Shown here piece after piece: positions 29,840 to 41,247 of a stretch of 64,000 nt of DNA. Position numbers and translations under genes: made by a program. The notes under the pieces are model-generated. The model was not told the origin of the DNA. It was given only the letters and a program-made list of their open reading frames with translations, and did no database searches. Numbering within the stretch: position 1 is the stretch's first letter; each line of letters starts with the position of its first letter. Source of the stretch: Odontesthes bonariensis (lineage: Eukaryota > Chordata > Actinopteri > Atheriniformes > Atherinopsidae); assembly GCF_027942865.1 (NCBI RefSeq), contig NC_134510.1, forward strand, positions 11,622,743-11,686,742, written 5' to 3'.

Positions 29840-30137
29840 GCCGGGTGCTGTGGCGCGCACCTGTAATCCAAGCTACCGGGAGGCTGAGGCTGGTGGATCG
29901 CTTGAGCTCAGGAGCTCTGAGCTGCAGTGGACTATGCCGATCGGGTGTCCGCACTAAGCTCGGTACCGATATGGTGCTCCTGGGGGAGCCCGGGACCACC
30001 AGGTCGTCTAAGGAGGGGAGAACCGGCCCAGGTCGGAAACGGAGCAGGTCAAAGCCCCCGTGCCGCTCAGTAGTGGGATCGCACCTGTGATTAGACGCTG
30101 CAGTGCAGCCTGAGTCATACAGCGGGACCCAGTCTTT
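29840..30137 (+). ncRNA. 7SL (SRP) RNA, copy 2, promoter split by a hAT element
   Basis: Same length and domains as copy 1, with very few differences (GCGCGCAC for GCGCGCGC near the 5' end). The T5 terminator is at 30135-30139. The transcribed region looks intact. However, the hAT at 28785-29799 lies only ~33 bp upstream, which moves the CRE-like TGACATCA from -60 to about -1083. The copy may therefore be weak or silent. Confidence 0.9.
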
Positions 30138-30373
30138 TTACACTCTTTGTTCTCTCCAACAAAATACTGGGACAACACACACGCTCCAACATCACCTCTT
30201 TACACGTTACAGCAGTTTCTCTATCTTCTCTTTTCCATTGAAAAGCACAGCTGTTTCTTGGACCTGTGGCGCCCCCACCTGGAGAAGACGAGCAACGACC
30301 ATTAGCCACATCACTCACCGCTGCTTCACAGATACACTCTGCTCCATCACTCATTCAATCAAGCTGCTGCTGT

Positions 30374-31902
30374 CAACTCAAAGACTGTCCTTTATCTAAA
30401 TAACGTACCAACTCTGTCAAAAGATTACATTTGACCCCTAACCATGATCATTTCCTAAGCCTCGCTAAGAAGTCTGGATTTTTAAAGTCCCAACCCTGCG
30501 TTATTGGCTAAACCTAAACAGGAAGTGACAAAGTTCCATCCTAATGTGTTGTGTTTACATGTGAACAAGACCACAAGTAAAATGGACACTACTTTTATGT
30601 GCGTCTGTAAGTGATTATGGTACAGAGAGGCCAGTTATTTCAAAGTAAAAGCTTAAGATCTGTCATATTTAGGAGCACTTTCACATGTGACTGTGTGTGG
30701 GTTTTTCCTTTGATCAGCTATCACAGTCTTGAAAAGCAGGTGTCCTGCCCAACAACGGGGTCAGCCCCACTTCCTCATAAGATGAGTTTTTTTTTTTATC
30801 TTTCTTTGCTCAGAGGTGCTGTGATATTCAGGCTCAATAATTACTCTTAAACTATGATTCCGAGCTGCAGGACTTTCAGGTTAAGTTTGCAGTTCCGTGA
30901 GAGGATTCTTAGCTTTGTGGCCACAGCCCAGAGGAATTCCATGATCACCATGGTTCCCTCCTCAGAAGCATCATCATTTAAAAACAAACATAAACACCAT
31001 CAGTCTACACAACTTTTTTTCTTCACTTTTCACTCCACCAGTTGTGGAAGATTCTAACTTCTGCTGAGGACTTGTAGCATCCCAACATGAAGAAAACACT
31101 CTCAGAAACCCAGAAAAGTGGAACAACATACTTCCAACAGGAAAAATATCAGGTTTGAGAAATGTCAAAGTCTGCACTCTTTTCTAAAGTTTCCACTGAG
31201 AAGATTTTGAAAAAGTTCATAGTCACTCATATTCAAATGACCAAAAACCTCTGAAATAAACACTTCCCACCTTCAGCTTAAAGGCAAAGTATGCTGAAGT
31301 CAGGTTTAAACTCGTTTCAAAAGAAAAATCAGCATCCAAACATTAGCTCTTCTAAAATTGGACTAAGTGTAGAACAGGGTCATTTCTTTTATGAATCAAT
31401 CTTTTTTATAGTTACACATAGAAATTGGTATGAAGAGTTGTACATTAAATCATATATATTTATTTATACCGCTGATAAAACTATTCACAGGACAGAAGTC
31501 CTCAGCTTCCTGCTGGGACACATAGTCACATGTAAAGGTAATGCGTTAATTGTGGAAAAACAATCACTGTAATGTTATCTTTTTCAATTTGGGATTAGAA
31601 AGGCATTCTTTCTTGTTTGAATTGAATTGAATCCTAACTCAAAGACTATCCTTTATCCAAATAAGGTACCAACTCCCTGTCAAAAGATTACATTTGACCC
31701 CTAACCATGATCATTTCCTAACCCTCGCTAAGAAGTCTGTATTTTTAAAGTCCCAACCCTGCGTTATTGGCTAAACCTAAACAGGAAGTGACAAAGTTCC
31801 ATCCTAATGTGTTGTGTTTACATGTGAACAAGACCACAAGTAAAATGGACACTACTTTTATGTGCGTCTGTAAGTGATTATGGTACAGAGAGGCCAGTTA
31901 TT
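30374..31902. repeat. ~1.26 kb tandem repeat unit (one full, one partial copy)
   Basis: The block starting ACTCAAAGACTGTCC at 30374 restarts at 31636. The same family appears twice in the second half of the window, at 62150 and 63303. No gene is recognised; ORFs are short and unconserved. Confidence 0.75.
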
Positions 31903-32258
31903 TTGTTCAAATTGGCTTTGTTCTCAGACATTATGAATGAAATAGTCTCTTTACTTTTCCACGATGACCTAAAGTTATCCAGGAAAGGGAAGACAAAACA
32001 ATTGAGAAAGCAGGTGCAAATTCACACACACACACATTGTTTTGGCTGATCCAGAGAATATGACGAAGCATGTTGAACCTACTCATGTCCAATCATACTC
32101 GGTCGAGTGTGAGTCCAACCTATGAGGCTATAAATGCAAATGATACCCGGAAATCGAGGCTCAGTCTGACGGATTTCCTGCAGGAGCTCTGTTCCACTGA
32201 GCCCAGCGCTGATATGATTGACGTGTGACTACCAATAAACATTTTATTTAAAGTGATA
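31903..32258 (+). repeat. LTR-like fragment, copy 1
   Basis: Contains TATAAA at 32129-32134 and AATAAA at 32234-32239 about 105 bp apart, as in an LTR, and closely resembles 46975-47400. A third, partial inverted piece is at 45616-45742. The ends are not defined. Confidence 0.45.
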
Positions 32259-32396
32259 CTCCGGAGTAGATTCAACCTGGGGTCATTTGAACCGTGATAT
32301 CCAGCCAAGTAGCCCACCCGCAGTTTTTTCGATATTGGCTGAACATCAGCTGAGTTACTGAGTTATCCCGAATAGCTTCGTACAAGGGTTAATGGA

Positions 32397-32955
32397 TCCT
32401 GGTCCGTATCTCCAAAATTACCACACTAAAATCACATGCCATGACACCAAACTTCTACAGTAGTACAAATATGGTCTGTACTCACCAAACGATGCATTTG
32501 GAAGTTTGAAAATAGTCCATGAGTTTATTATTATCAACACAAGTCTGATAGCTTCTCTGCAGCTAAAGCTGCGTCGACGTCACTTCAGAGAGCTGGGAGC
32601 TTCAAAGTAAGATGAGGGTTGATCTACTACTGTAGACAACAAAGTATATGCTATATTCTACATGTTTTTTTATGAATTTTTATGTTGTAGAGTTGTGAAG
32701 TTATTTTATCAATGGAGAAACTGAGCAGCCTTGCTTTGTTGTCTACAGTAGTAGATCAACCTTCATCTTATTTTGAAGCTCCCAGCTCTCTGAAGTGACG
32801 TTGACGCAGCTTTAGCTGCAGAGAAAATATCAGGCTTGTGTTGATAATAATTAACTCCTGGACTATTTTCATACAGACCATATTTGTACTCCTGTAGAAG
32901 TTTGGTGTCATGGCTTGTGATTTTAGTGTGGTAATTTTGGAGATACGGACCAGGA
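32397..32955. mobile_element. foldback (long-TIR) MITE, ~560 bp
   Basis: Arms of about 220-250 bp (32397-~32644 and ~32734-32955) are inverted copies with few mismatches. The ends read TCCTGGTCCGTATCTCC and its complement, separated by ~90 bp. It has no ORF of note. The right arm joins directly onto the truncated hAT copy. Confidence 0.8.
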
Positions 32956-33649
32956 CAGTATCACACAACCATAAATGTAATTCACAACAACCAATCGCTT
33001 ATTCCATATTCACAATCGTTTGATTTTTTATCTCATGAAACCAGTAATACCAGACGTACAGTAAGTGATGATAACTATGTCCAAAAACACATTACCATGG
33101 CTTATCTTCCGCTATGTTAGCTAATGCATAACACATAGCCTAGCCTATGAGGCTAAGCACCGCCTAGCTCTGCAGTTAACTTACCGAGATGAATGATGCC
33201 TCTGCAGGTGTCTCACGAAGTTTGAAGTCGTCCCAGATGTCTCCGAGATAGTCGACTTGCAGAATCTGCAATCTGCCCTGTGTTTTTTTTTTTTTTTTCA
33301 GTGATGTGCTGAGAAATTCTTTGTGATTAGTAAAACCAAATTTCACTAGAGCGGAATTGGCCGACATCTTCTCACTGTGTGTGAATCAATAAATGAACGA
33401 TAAGGATAAGAACGTTGGCAAGGCTCAGATGTAGGGCGCGCGGAAATAAACTGGTGTGTGATTGGTTATCAAGTGGTTACTTTTCCCTTGAATATTGTAA
33501 CAAAATAAAGACGCCTGGACTCGGTCGAGACCAAGAACCATATTTGGCAAGACCAGTGGCCAAGACTGAGACAAGTCCAAGTCAAATACCGGTGAGTCCG
33601 AGACCATAAAAAAACGGTCTCGAGTCCGGACTCGAGTACTACAGCCCTG
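32955..33649 (-). mobile_element. truncated inverted copy of the BED-finger hAT
   Basis: Matches 28785-~29480 in reverse. The outer terminus at 33649 (CAGGGCTGTAGT on the minus strand) is followed by TTTTGAAG, the complement of the CTTCAAAA target site. The inner end is lost at the foldback MITE. The A-run in the finger exon is longer here (about 16). Confidence 0.85.
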
Positions 33650-34253
33650 TTTTGAAGTAAACAACATTTTGATGTCATCAAACACAACAGCGGCATCGAG
33701 CAGCAAAGACTGACAAGTGTTTGGATGGTTTTCATTCCTGCAGAAAATCCCAGCTCAGTTTTTGGAAACTTGATGAATGGAGCAGCATCCATACAGGAGA
33801 ATCTCTGTGTTCCATTTGTACAGTTTCATGTTTCCCTTTCAGCTTCATCATTTTATAATAGAACTTTTTACACAATGAGTGAAACAGATGAGATTTCCTC
33901 AACTGTCTCTCTTGAAAATATGTTTTAACATTGTGTTGTTGTATTTGTTTACAGTGTTTGATCCACTCCTTCTCTTACATGAATAATAGTCAGACAGAGT
34001 CAGACGATAACTTACAGTTTATATGAATTTGAGCGGAAATGTTTCAGTTTCTTCCTTTTTATGTATCTAATACAGAAAAAAAAAAAAATCTAAATTCAAG
34101 TTCTTTTTTTAGTTAAATTGATGCTAAAACAAATATGAAGCAACAAAATTGTGTTTGTTTTCCATTACAGGTATAAAGAAACCTTCAGTGATCCATCTTC
34201 ATGTTTGTTCTTTAGTATTTTTCAGGAAGTGAACTATAGAACTCCCAGTTCTG
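33650..34253 (-). repeat. inverted copy of the 7SL-upstream block (part 1)
   Basis: Reverse complement of about 28460-28784, diverging in places, but without a 7SL gene. The remainder of the inverted block resumes at 43297, after a 9 kb insertion. Confidence 0.75.
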
Positions 34254-34735
34254 TCAGAACCACTCTCGTCAAAACGAGACGAGAACAGAGATGAATTTCA
34301 GAAGCTTATTCTGAATGCATACAATTTATGTTTGGCGGTATGGCTCTGTTCGGAGGAAGTTCCCGACTTTTCCATGAGCTCCATGGAAGCCAAGACAGGG
34401 AACAGCAGCATCCTCAGGTGGAGTGCCTTCCATTTGCTGTAAAGGCAACAAACCCCCTAGAACAGAGCAAGCAACAATGAACAACAGTATGACATTGTTT
34501 GGCAATGAGAGTCGGTGGAGCAGGGGAGGTGGTGGGTGCAAGCAGAGAGCAAAAAAAAAAAGTGACAGCAAACCAAGTTTAAATGAAGTGCCCCAAATGC
34601 CAGCATCCAATTGCGAGCATCAGCTGATTACCCATTGAGCGCAGCTGACCATAAGGGTTGGGTCGGCGTCAGCCAATAGGCAAAGGGCGCGTTGACTACG
34701 TGGTCTGCCAGAACTAACGCGATGCTCCATTTCTG
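34254..34735. repeat. 482-bp repeat, complete unit 1
   Basis: Begins TCAGAACCACTCTCGTC and ends CGATGCTCCATTTCTG. It is followed head-to-tail by a second unit at 34736. The preceding TTCTG equals the last five bases of the unit and of the right end at 43292-43296, consistent with a 5-bp target duplication. No terminal inversion is seen; an LTR origin is possible. Confidence 0.7.
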
Positions 34736-34934
34736 TCAGAACCACTCTCGTCAAAACGAGATGAGAACAGAGATGAATTTCAGAAGCTTATTCTGAATGC
34801 ATACAATTTATGTTTGGCGGTATGGCTCTGTTCGGAGGAAGTTCCCGACTTTTCCATGAGCTCCATGGAAGCCAAGACAGGGAACAGCAGCATCCTCAGG
34901 TGGAGTGCCTTCCATTTGCTGTAAAGGCAACAAA

Positions 34935-35071
34935 CCCCCCCCAAACAGACCATACTGAAACGCAGCCAGCCAATTGGATTGTTGGACCAGGGTGTCCTAC
35001 AACCCCCCAACTGACCATACCAGAATGCAGCCAGCACATTGGATTGTTGGACCAGGGTATCCTACCCCCCC
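34935..35071. repeat. two tandem copies of a ~70-bp motif
   Basis: Each copy contains GGATTGTTGGACCAGGGT and TCCTAC, followed by a C-run. It lies at the left junction of the split repeat. Confidence 0.7.
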
Positions 35072-35605
35072 AACGATTTATTAGCTACCAACGTGTGACA
35101 ACATTATGATTAGTAGTAATATTACAAAATAATTATTAAACCGCGCCTAAGCTTGACGTTAAAAAGGTAGAACTGCCGTAGGCTCACATTAACACAGACT
35201 GAAATGTGATGCGAGTATTTAATTGGGGCAAGCATTACATTACGGTCATTTTGCAGACGCTTTTAACCAAAGCGACTTACAATAAGTGCGTTCAACATCG
35301 GTAGGCAAAAGAACTTCAGGTCACAAGAAATCATAAGTGCATTTCCTTCCACTACCAAACAGCTAAGAGCAAAACTAGTGCTAGAGTAAGTGCGATAACC
35401 AACCAGCCTCTCACCAACTGCACACCAGTCACAGCGGGGTGGGGATGCAAACCCTGGTTCGGGTAGGGGAAGAAATAAAAGAGGTAGAAAAAGCAGGAAT
35501 GGGATGCAAACCCTGGTTCGGGTAGGGGGTAATGAAAATATAGAGGGTGCCAGTGGTGGAGGAAACAATAAGTGCGTAAGGAACTAGGACGGCGCAGGTG
35601 CTGTC

Positions 35606-36226
35606 CTAAGAGGGCGGATCAGGGAAGTTTTTCTTGAAGAGGTGGGTTTTCAGCCTACGGCGAAAGATGGGCAGCGACTCAGCTGTCCTGATATCAGTCG
35701 GGAGATCGTTCCACCATCGGGGTGCCAGAACAGAGAAAAGCCGTGACCGTGTCGATCGTGCGCAGGGACCCCTGAGTGACGGGGCAGCCAGGCGCCTGGT
35801 GGCCGCAGAGCGAAGTGGTCGGGCGGGGGTGTAGGGCTTGACCATAGCCTGGAGGTATGAAGGAGCTGTTCCTTCCACTGCCCTGTAGGCCAGCACCAGA
35901 GTCTTAAACTGGATGCGAGCAGCTACAGGGAGCCAGTGTAGAGAGCGGAGAAGGGGAGTGGTGTGGGAGAACTTGGGGAGGTTGAACACCAGACGAGCAG
36001 CAGCTTTCTGAACCAGCTCCAGAGGTCTGATGGCAGAAGCCGGGGCGCCAGCAAGGAGGGAGTTGCAGTAGTCCAGGCGGGAGATGACAAGAGCCTGGAT
36101 GAGCACCTGTGCTGCCTTGTCGGTGAGGAAGGGGCGAATCCTCCGGATGTTGTAGAGGAGGAATCGGCAGGAACGGGTCACTGATGCGATGTTTGGCGAG
36201 AACGACAGTTCATCGTCCAGGGTCAC
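35606..36226 (-). pseudogene. L2 LINE ORF2, C-terminal region
   Basis: 206 open codons in the same frame as the RT segment, separated from it by a single TGA at 36245-36247. The LDYCNSLLAG and SLHWLPVAARI motifs and the final WWNDLP and FKKNF blocks are characteristic of L2/CR1 C-termini. Confidence 0.85.
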
Positions 36227-36244
36227 ACCCAGATTCCTCGCGGT

Positions 36245-37033
36245 TCAGGTTGATGTCACCACAGAGGCATCCATGGTGATGGCCAGGTCTCTGAATGGGC
36301 AGCCCTTCCCCGGGAGAAAAAACAGCTCAGTCTTGTCCAGGTTGAGCTTAAGGTGGTGCATCGACATCCACCCCGAGATGTCTGCCAGGCACGCAGCAAT
36401 GCGTGCTTCCACTTGGGTGTCAGAAGGGGGAAAAGACAGAATCAGCTGGGTGTCATCTGCATAGCAGTGGTAGGAAAAGTTATGGGAGTGGATGACAGAA
36501 CCAAGAGATGATGTGTAGAGGGAGAAAAGAGGACCCAGGACCGAACCTTGGGGAACCCCGGTGGTGAGCCTACGTGGCTTCGACACAGACCCTCTCAGTG
36601 TGACCTGGTAGAAGCGATCTGTCAGGTAGGATGAGAACATGGAGAGTGCAGAGCCAGAAACCCCCATTCCCTCCAGGGTAGAGAGAAGGATGTCGTGGTT
36701 CACTGTGTCAAATGCTGCAGACAGGTCCAGGAGAATCAAGACAGAGGAGAGAGAGTTAGCTCGAGCAGTTTGGAGTGACTCAGTTACTGCTAGGAGGGCC
36801 GTCTCAGTTGAGTGGCCCACCTTGAACCCGGACTGGTAGGGATCCAAGAGGTTGTTCTGGTGGAGGTAAGAGGACAGTTGTTTGAAGACAGCACGTTCAA
36901 GAGTTTTGGACAGAAAGGGTAGAAGGGATACCGGTCTGTAGTTCTTGATCTCTGAAGGGTCAAGAGCTGGTTTCTTTAGAAGAGGAGTGGCTCTGGCAGT
37001 CCTGAAAGCAGAAGGAAAAGAGCCTGATGTCAA
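36245..37033 (-). pseudogene. L2 LINE reverse transcriptase domain
   Basis: 262 codons with the RT palm motifs: KNYRPVSLLPFLSK, LLDLSAAFDTVNH (catalytic D), GVPQGSVLGP and YADDTQL (catalytic DD). It ends in an in-frame TGA, downstream of which homology continues without a shift. Confidence 0.9.
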
Positions 37034-37140
37034 AGATGTGTTAATGAGGTGGGTCAGGTAAGGAAGAAGATCAGGTGTAGCAGAATGAAGGAGAGGGGAA
37101 GGGACTGGGTCAAGGGAACATGTGGTGGGGCGGCTGGATG

Positions 37141-38547
37141 TTACAAGGTGGAGGACCTCATTTGCAGAGAGGGGAGAGAAGTGGGACAGAGAGGGAGGTG
37201 AGGGAGAAGGTGGTAGGGCGGGAGGGCGACAGGTGTGGGTGGTGTGGACAGCTGGGAGGTGAGGGAAGGAAGATCGGATATCGTTAACCTTCTTGTCAAA
37301 GAAGTCGGCGAAATCGTCAGGGAGGAGGAGGGGAGGGGGGATGGGGGTTGGAGGAGGGTTGCGAAAGTTTGGAAGAGTTTTTTGGGGTTGGAAGCAGAAG
37401 TTTGAATTTTGTTACAGAAGAAGGCAGTTTTTGCAGCAGAGAGAGAGGAGGAAAAAGTGGAAAGCAAGGACTGGAAGGCAAGAAGGTCTTCAGGAAGTTT
37501 ACTTTTCCTCCATTTGCGCTCGGCCGCCCTCACGCTCCGCCTCTCAGTACGCACTGAGTCCGACAGCCAAGGGGCAGGTGGAGCTGAGCGTGCAGGCCTG
37601 GAGGTGAGGGGACAGAGTTTGTCCAGAGAGGAGGACAGGGTGGAGAGAAGAAGATCAGTAGAAGTGTCAGGGGAAAGAAGAGAAAAAGATTCAGGGGCAG
37701 GCAGAGCAGAAAGAACAGAAGAGGAGAAGTCAGTGGGGGAGAGGGAGCGGAGATTGGGACGAGAAGATACCAAGTGCGTGGGGGAAGGACGGGGGGTAGG
37801 AGAAGAGAGGGAGAGGGTGTAGGACATGAAGTAGTGGTCAGAGAGATGAAGAGGAGTGACAGAGAGGTTGGCGCTAGAACAGTGTCTGGTGAAGATAAGG
37901 TCCAGTGTGTTGCCAGCCTTGTGGATAGGAGGAGATGGGGAGAGAGCTAGGTCGAAGGAGGAGAGAAGAGAAACAAGAGGGTGAAGCTTCTCTGTCTGGA
38001 TGTTGAAATCACCGAGAAGGGTGAGGCCGGAGCCATCATCAGGGAAGTGAGAGACAAGAGTGTCCAGCTCTTCCAGGAAGTCCCCAATAGGGCCTGGTGG
38101 GCGATAAACTACAGCGATGGTGAGCTTGACTGGGTGAGAGACAGTGACAGCATGAAATTCAAAGGAGGAGGGAGAGAATTGCAAGAGGGAACAAAGAGTA
38201 TTTCCAGTCCTTGGAAATGAGCAGGCCAGTACCACCGCCCCGCCTCGCAGCTCTGGGAGTGTGAGAGAAAGAGTACACATCAGACAGAGCAGCGGGTGTG
38301 GCAGTGTTTTCTGGGGTGATCCAGGTCTCTGTAAGAGCAAGAAAGTTAAGAGCATGGATGCATAATCTGAGATAAACTCAGCCTTCTGCACAGCAGACTG
38401 GCAGTTCCACAGCCCCCCTGCCACCACTTGCTCAATACGAGTAGAGAGAGAAGGGTGGATGAGGTTAGTGGGGTCCCGGCCTCTGGGTCTGACCCTGTAT
38501 CTGCGTGGGCGCCAAGACCGAGAGGAGAGAACGGGAATGAAGCACAT
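37141..38547 (-). pseudogene. L2 LINE endonuclease region, frameshifted
   Basis: 468 open codons covering VVYRPPGPI, LLGDFNIQ (catalytic D/N), NTLDLIFTR and LSDHY(F) (catalytic DH), as in AP-type endonucleases. The N-terminal endonuclease portion is partly in another frame, so at least one frameshift is present. It is not in phase with the RT segment. Confidence 0.85.
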
Positions 38548-38760
38548 GGTTTCTTGGAAAATGGTACTTTACACTTACAGGGACCGTCCAGACGAAGATC
38601 GTCCTTGAGGAAGTCGGACTTGAAAAAGTCAAGTGCCTTTGTACGACAGCCTTCGTTTGAAGACTGACACTTGAAAGCTGACGCTTCCAACAACAGGAGT
38701 TGCTTTGTATTGATTCACTAATTGCTGATTGTCTGCAGGAATGCAGACCCCTCCCACAGA

Positions 38761-39019
38761 TTAAAAGACAAGTGGCCACTCAGGCCTGAAGCTAGTTTCA
38801 ATGGGGCTGTTATCACACAGTGAAAAACAAGCCTACAGCAAATTAACTTTTTACCAGTCAAAATCTACCAAAGAATTAGCAAAGATTTAGCAAAAATCTA
38901 GCAAAAAGCTAAATGGTACACAAGATTAAATGTAGCTTACGAATTCTGGATGAATCATTGAACTCAACCACTTAGGTACACCATAAAAATATATTCAGTC
39001 TCCACAGCAGCGACAGCTC
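38761..39019. other. spacer without recognisable features
   Basis: L2 5' flank. Contains short variations on AAAATCTAGCAAAAAGCTA and nothing coding. Confidence 0.4.
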
Positions 39020-39310
39020 TTTGCGGCAGGGCAAAGCAGAGCAAGAGCCAAGCAGAACAGGATCCGATCCAAGAACAGCAAACGAGATCCAAGCAAGGCA
39101 GAGCAAGATCCAAGCAAGCAGAACAGGATCCAAGCAGAGCACCATCCAAGCAAAGCAGCAACATCCAAGCAAGCAGAGCAACATCCGATCCAAGACAGCA
39201 AAACGAGAGCCAAGCAAGCAGAACAAGATCCAAGCAAAGCACCATCCAAGCAAAGCAGAGCAAGATCCGATCCAAGCAAAGCAGAGCAACATCCAAGCAA
39301 AGCAGAGCCT
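39020..39310. repeat. degenerate minisatellite (AGCAA...ATCCAAGCA)
   Basis: About 290 bp of irregular repeats of 15-25 bp built from GCAGAGCAA, CATCCAAGCAA and GATCCGATCC. ORFs on both strands are translations of the repeat. Confidence 0.9.
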
Positions 39311-40119
39311 TAACACACTTCACCTGACCACCTAGGAAGTTAAAGTCACCATGAGCTTGCATATTTTCCTATCCACACAATTAAAAAGCCATAAAGCATG
39401 ACACAATGACCTCTTTCATTGCTGTTCGTGCCATCAATTCTGGGAGCGGTTTTAATGATTTGACTTCATCCCAAATTTATTTGCGATCTTAATCAGCATC
39501 TTTCATGCAAAGTTAAGTCCTACCAGTGGCTCTTGTTTTATTTAACCGAGGCACAGCTGCACAATTTTTTTTTTTTTTTTTTTTAAATATACCAGTAGGC
39601 AGCTATTCTAAGTGGAAAAACCTTTCAATGACCCATTGAAAACTACCTTCCCAACAGCACATACTCCAGCTAGCTGAAAAATCAGCTTATAGCAGGTTTA
39701 AGTAAAAATATACTGAAAATCTAGCTGTGGCAAGATGACACGTAGCATGGCAACTTGCATCAACAGGGCATCACAATGGCTTTAGTAAGCAGAGAAACAG
39801 GATGCCATTTATTTCAAACTTCCAAGAAGACCGGCAGCCTCCAAAATGACAAAATGAGAAGAGGCAAGTGCTTCCTAACACGAGCACGTCACATGCATAA
39901 GTTGTATACAAATTCCCAGAGCAACACTCAGTATTTGCAAGCAAGAAACTAAAGGGAAGAAAGAAAAGCCTCCAGTGTTTCCTGCAACATGTTTCTCAGA
40001 GGTTCATCCTGCACCAGTACTTACTGGACAGATTGCTCTTATCAGTTCACAGCTGAAATCAGCTTTTACAGGCTGCTTCTCACAGAAGGAAAAAGGACAA
40101 CGCTTCTCCTGAAGGGATA
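39311..40119. other. intergenic stretch, no gene seen
   Basis: Contains a T-run near 39568-39585 and short ORFs only. Confidence 0.5.
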
Positions 40120-40643
40120 AAGGCTCGTGTATACTTCGCAGCAGTGTATCGCAGTGAGCTTGTCGCAGACACGACGCAGTTTTTTTTTTTTTTTTTTTTT
40201 TGCCTTGAAGCGCTGTCTGCGCTATGTTAATCCCACGCCACACGCAAGAGGGACAATCACGAACAAGCTAGGATTGTGGGGTTACGGTTACGGAGGTCAT
40301 TCAACAACAATGCGACTGGACGAATGCGCACTTTGATTGAGATGCAGCTGATCGACTTAGAAATAGAGAAATATTGCTACTACTGGAGCTGGCAGAGAGG
40401 GAAAGAATCGTTACGGTTAGCGTCAGCCGGTTAGCAACCCGGAAATACGCATAGTGTAGAGCGGATGTAGAGTTGACCAATCAGAGGCCTCCTTCTCTCC
40501 TCCCTGCGGCGATGTCTGCGGTGAGTTACAATTTTGAGGAGGTGCACCAGAGTGTCTGCGTAGTGTCTGCGTAGGGGGGGGCATGTCTGTGTTAACTGTG
40601 ACACACACGCAGACGACCTGGTTTCCGAGTATAAATCAGGCTT
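40120..40643. mobile_element. MITE with TTAA-type flanks, first of a pair
   Basis: The ends AAGGCTCGTGTATACTTCG and its imperfect complement CCGAGTATAAATCAGGCTT match a common fish MITE terminus. It includes a ~22-base T-run near 40181. It abuts the next element through a shared TTAA (40642-40645). Confidence 0.65.
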
Positions 40644-41247
40644 AAGCCTGGTTTATAGTCGGTAACGCAAGACGCAACGCAAGCCCTTGCGCGGTTGCAA
40701 GCCCCCCCTTGCGTGCTTGCGTGTGTCACCTCAATTTCTAAACTTTACACAAGACGCAAGCCCAAGCCACTGGCTGTGTTCGAAACCGCCTACTACTTGA
40801 AAACGGCACTCATCGATCTGACAGCATGCAGAGCGTTTACACACAGTGCACTTCACTCCTGTCCGAGCCCAAATCAGCCAGCCTGAAAAGCTGAGTTCCC
40901 TTTAGCTATAAACTCTGTAAATATATAACTATAGCAACATTTGAAACATTTTCAGGCGAGAAAGTAGTCGTTTAGACCCCCAAGGTGTTGAAAATCTGAC
41001 AAAACCGGCTATTTACAAGAAGAAGAAGCATGAATCCACTCGAAGAGGTCCTGGCGGTGAATTTGCTTTCATCGTAGTAGGCTTGTCATTGAAAAAACCC
41101 GCTACTCCACCTACTGTCCTGGCGGTGAATCGCCACGCAGCACACGCAAGCGCCGACAAAGCAAAATGAAGTATAAACGTCTCGAGCCATTACCATACGC
41201 GCAAGACGCAAGCGCAAGGGCAGTTAAAAGAAGTATAACTCAGCCTT
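40644..41247. mobile_element. MITE with TTAA-type flanks, second of a pair
   Basis: The termini AAGCCTGGTTTATAGTCGG and AAGTATAACTCAGCCTT are inverted repeats of the same family as the preceding MITE. The interior is rich in CGCAAGACGCAAG words on both sides, as subterminal repeats. No ORF of note. Confidence 0.65.

Larger units (their letters stand above)
35226..38760 (-). mobile_element. L2-clade LINE, nearly full length, decayed
   Basis: Minus-strand non-LTR retrotransposon. The 3' end at left carries the fish L2-like tail (GCAGACGCTTTTAACCAAAG). The endonuclease, RT and C-terminal regions follow in order to the 5' end near 38700-38760. RT has YADDTQL, and the C-terminal region has the LDYCNSLLAG and HWLPVAARI blocks typical of L2. 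Frameshifts and a stop disable it. It lies within the nested insertion 34254-43296. Confidence 0.88.

Noticed and set aside
37293-37822. Plus-strand ORFs of 104 and 137 codons across the L2 endonuclease region
   Set aside because: They are antisense shadows of the LINE coding strand.
38964-39362. Minus-strand 132-, 114- and 101-codon Leu/Cys-rich ORFs
   Set aside because: Translations of the minisatellite in three frames.
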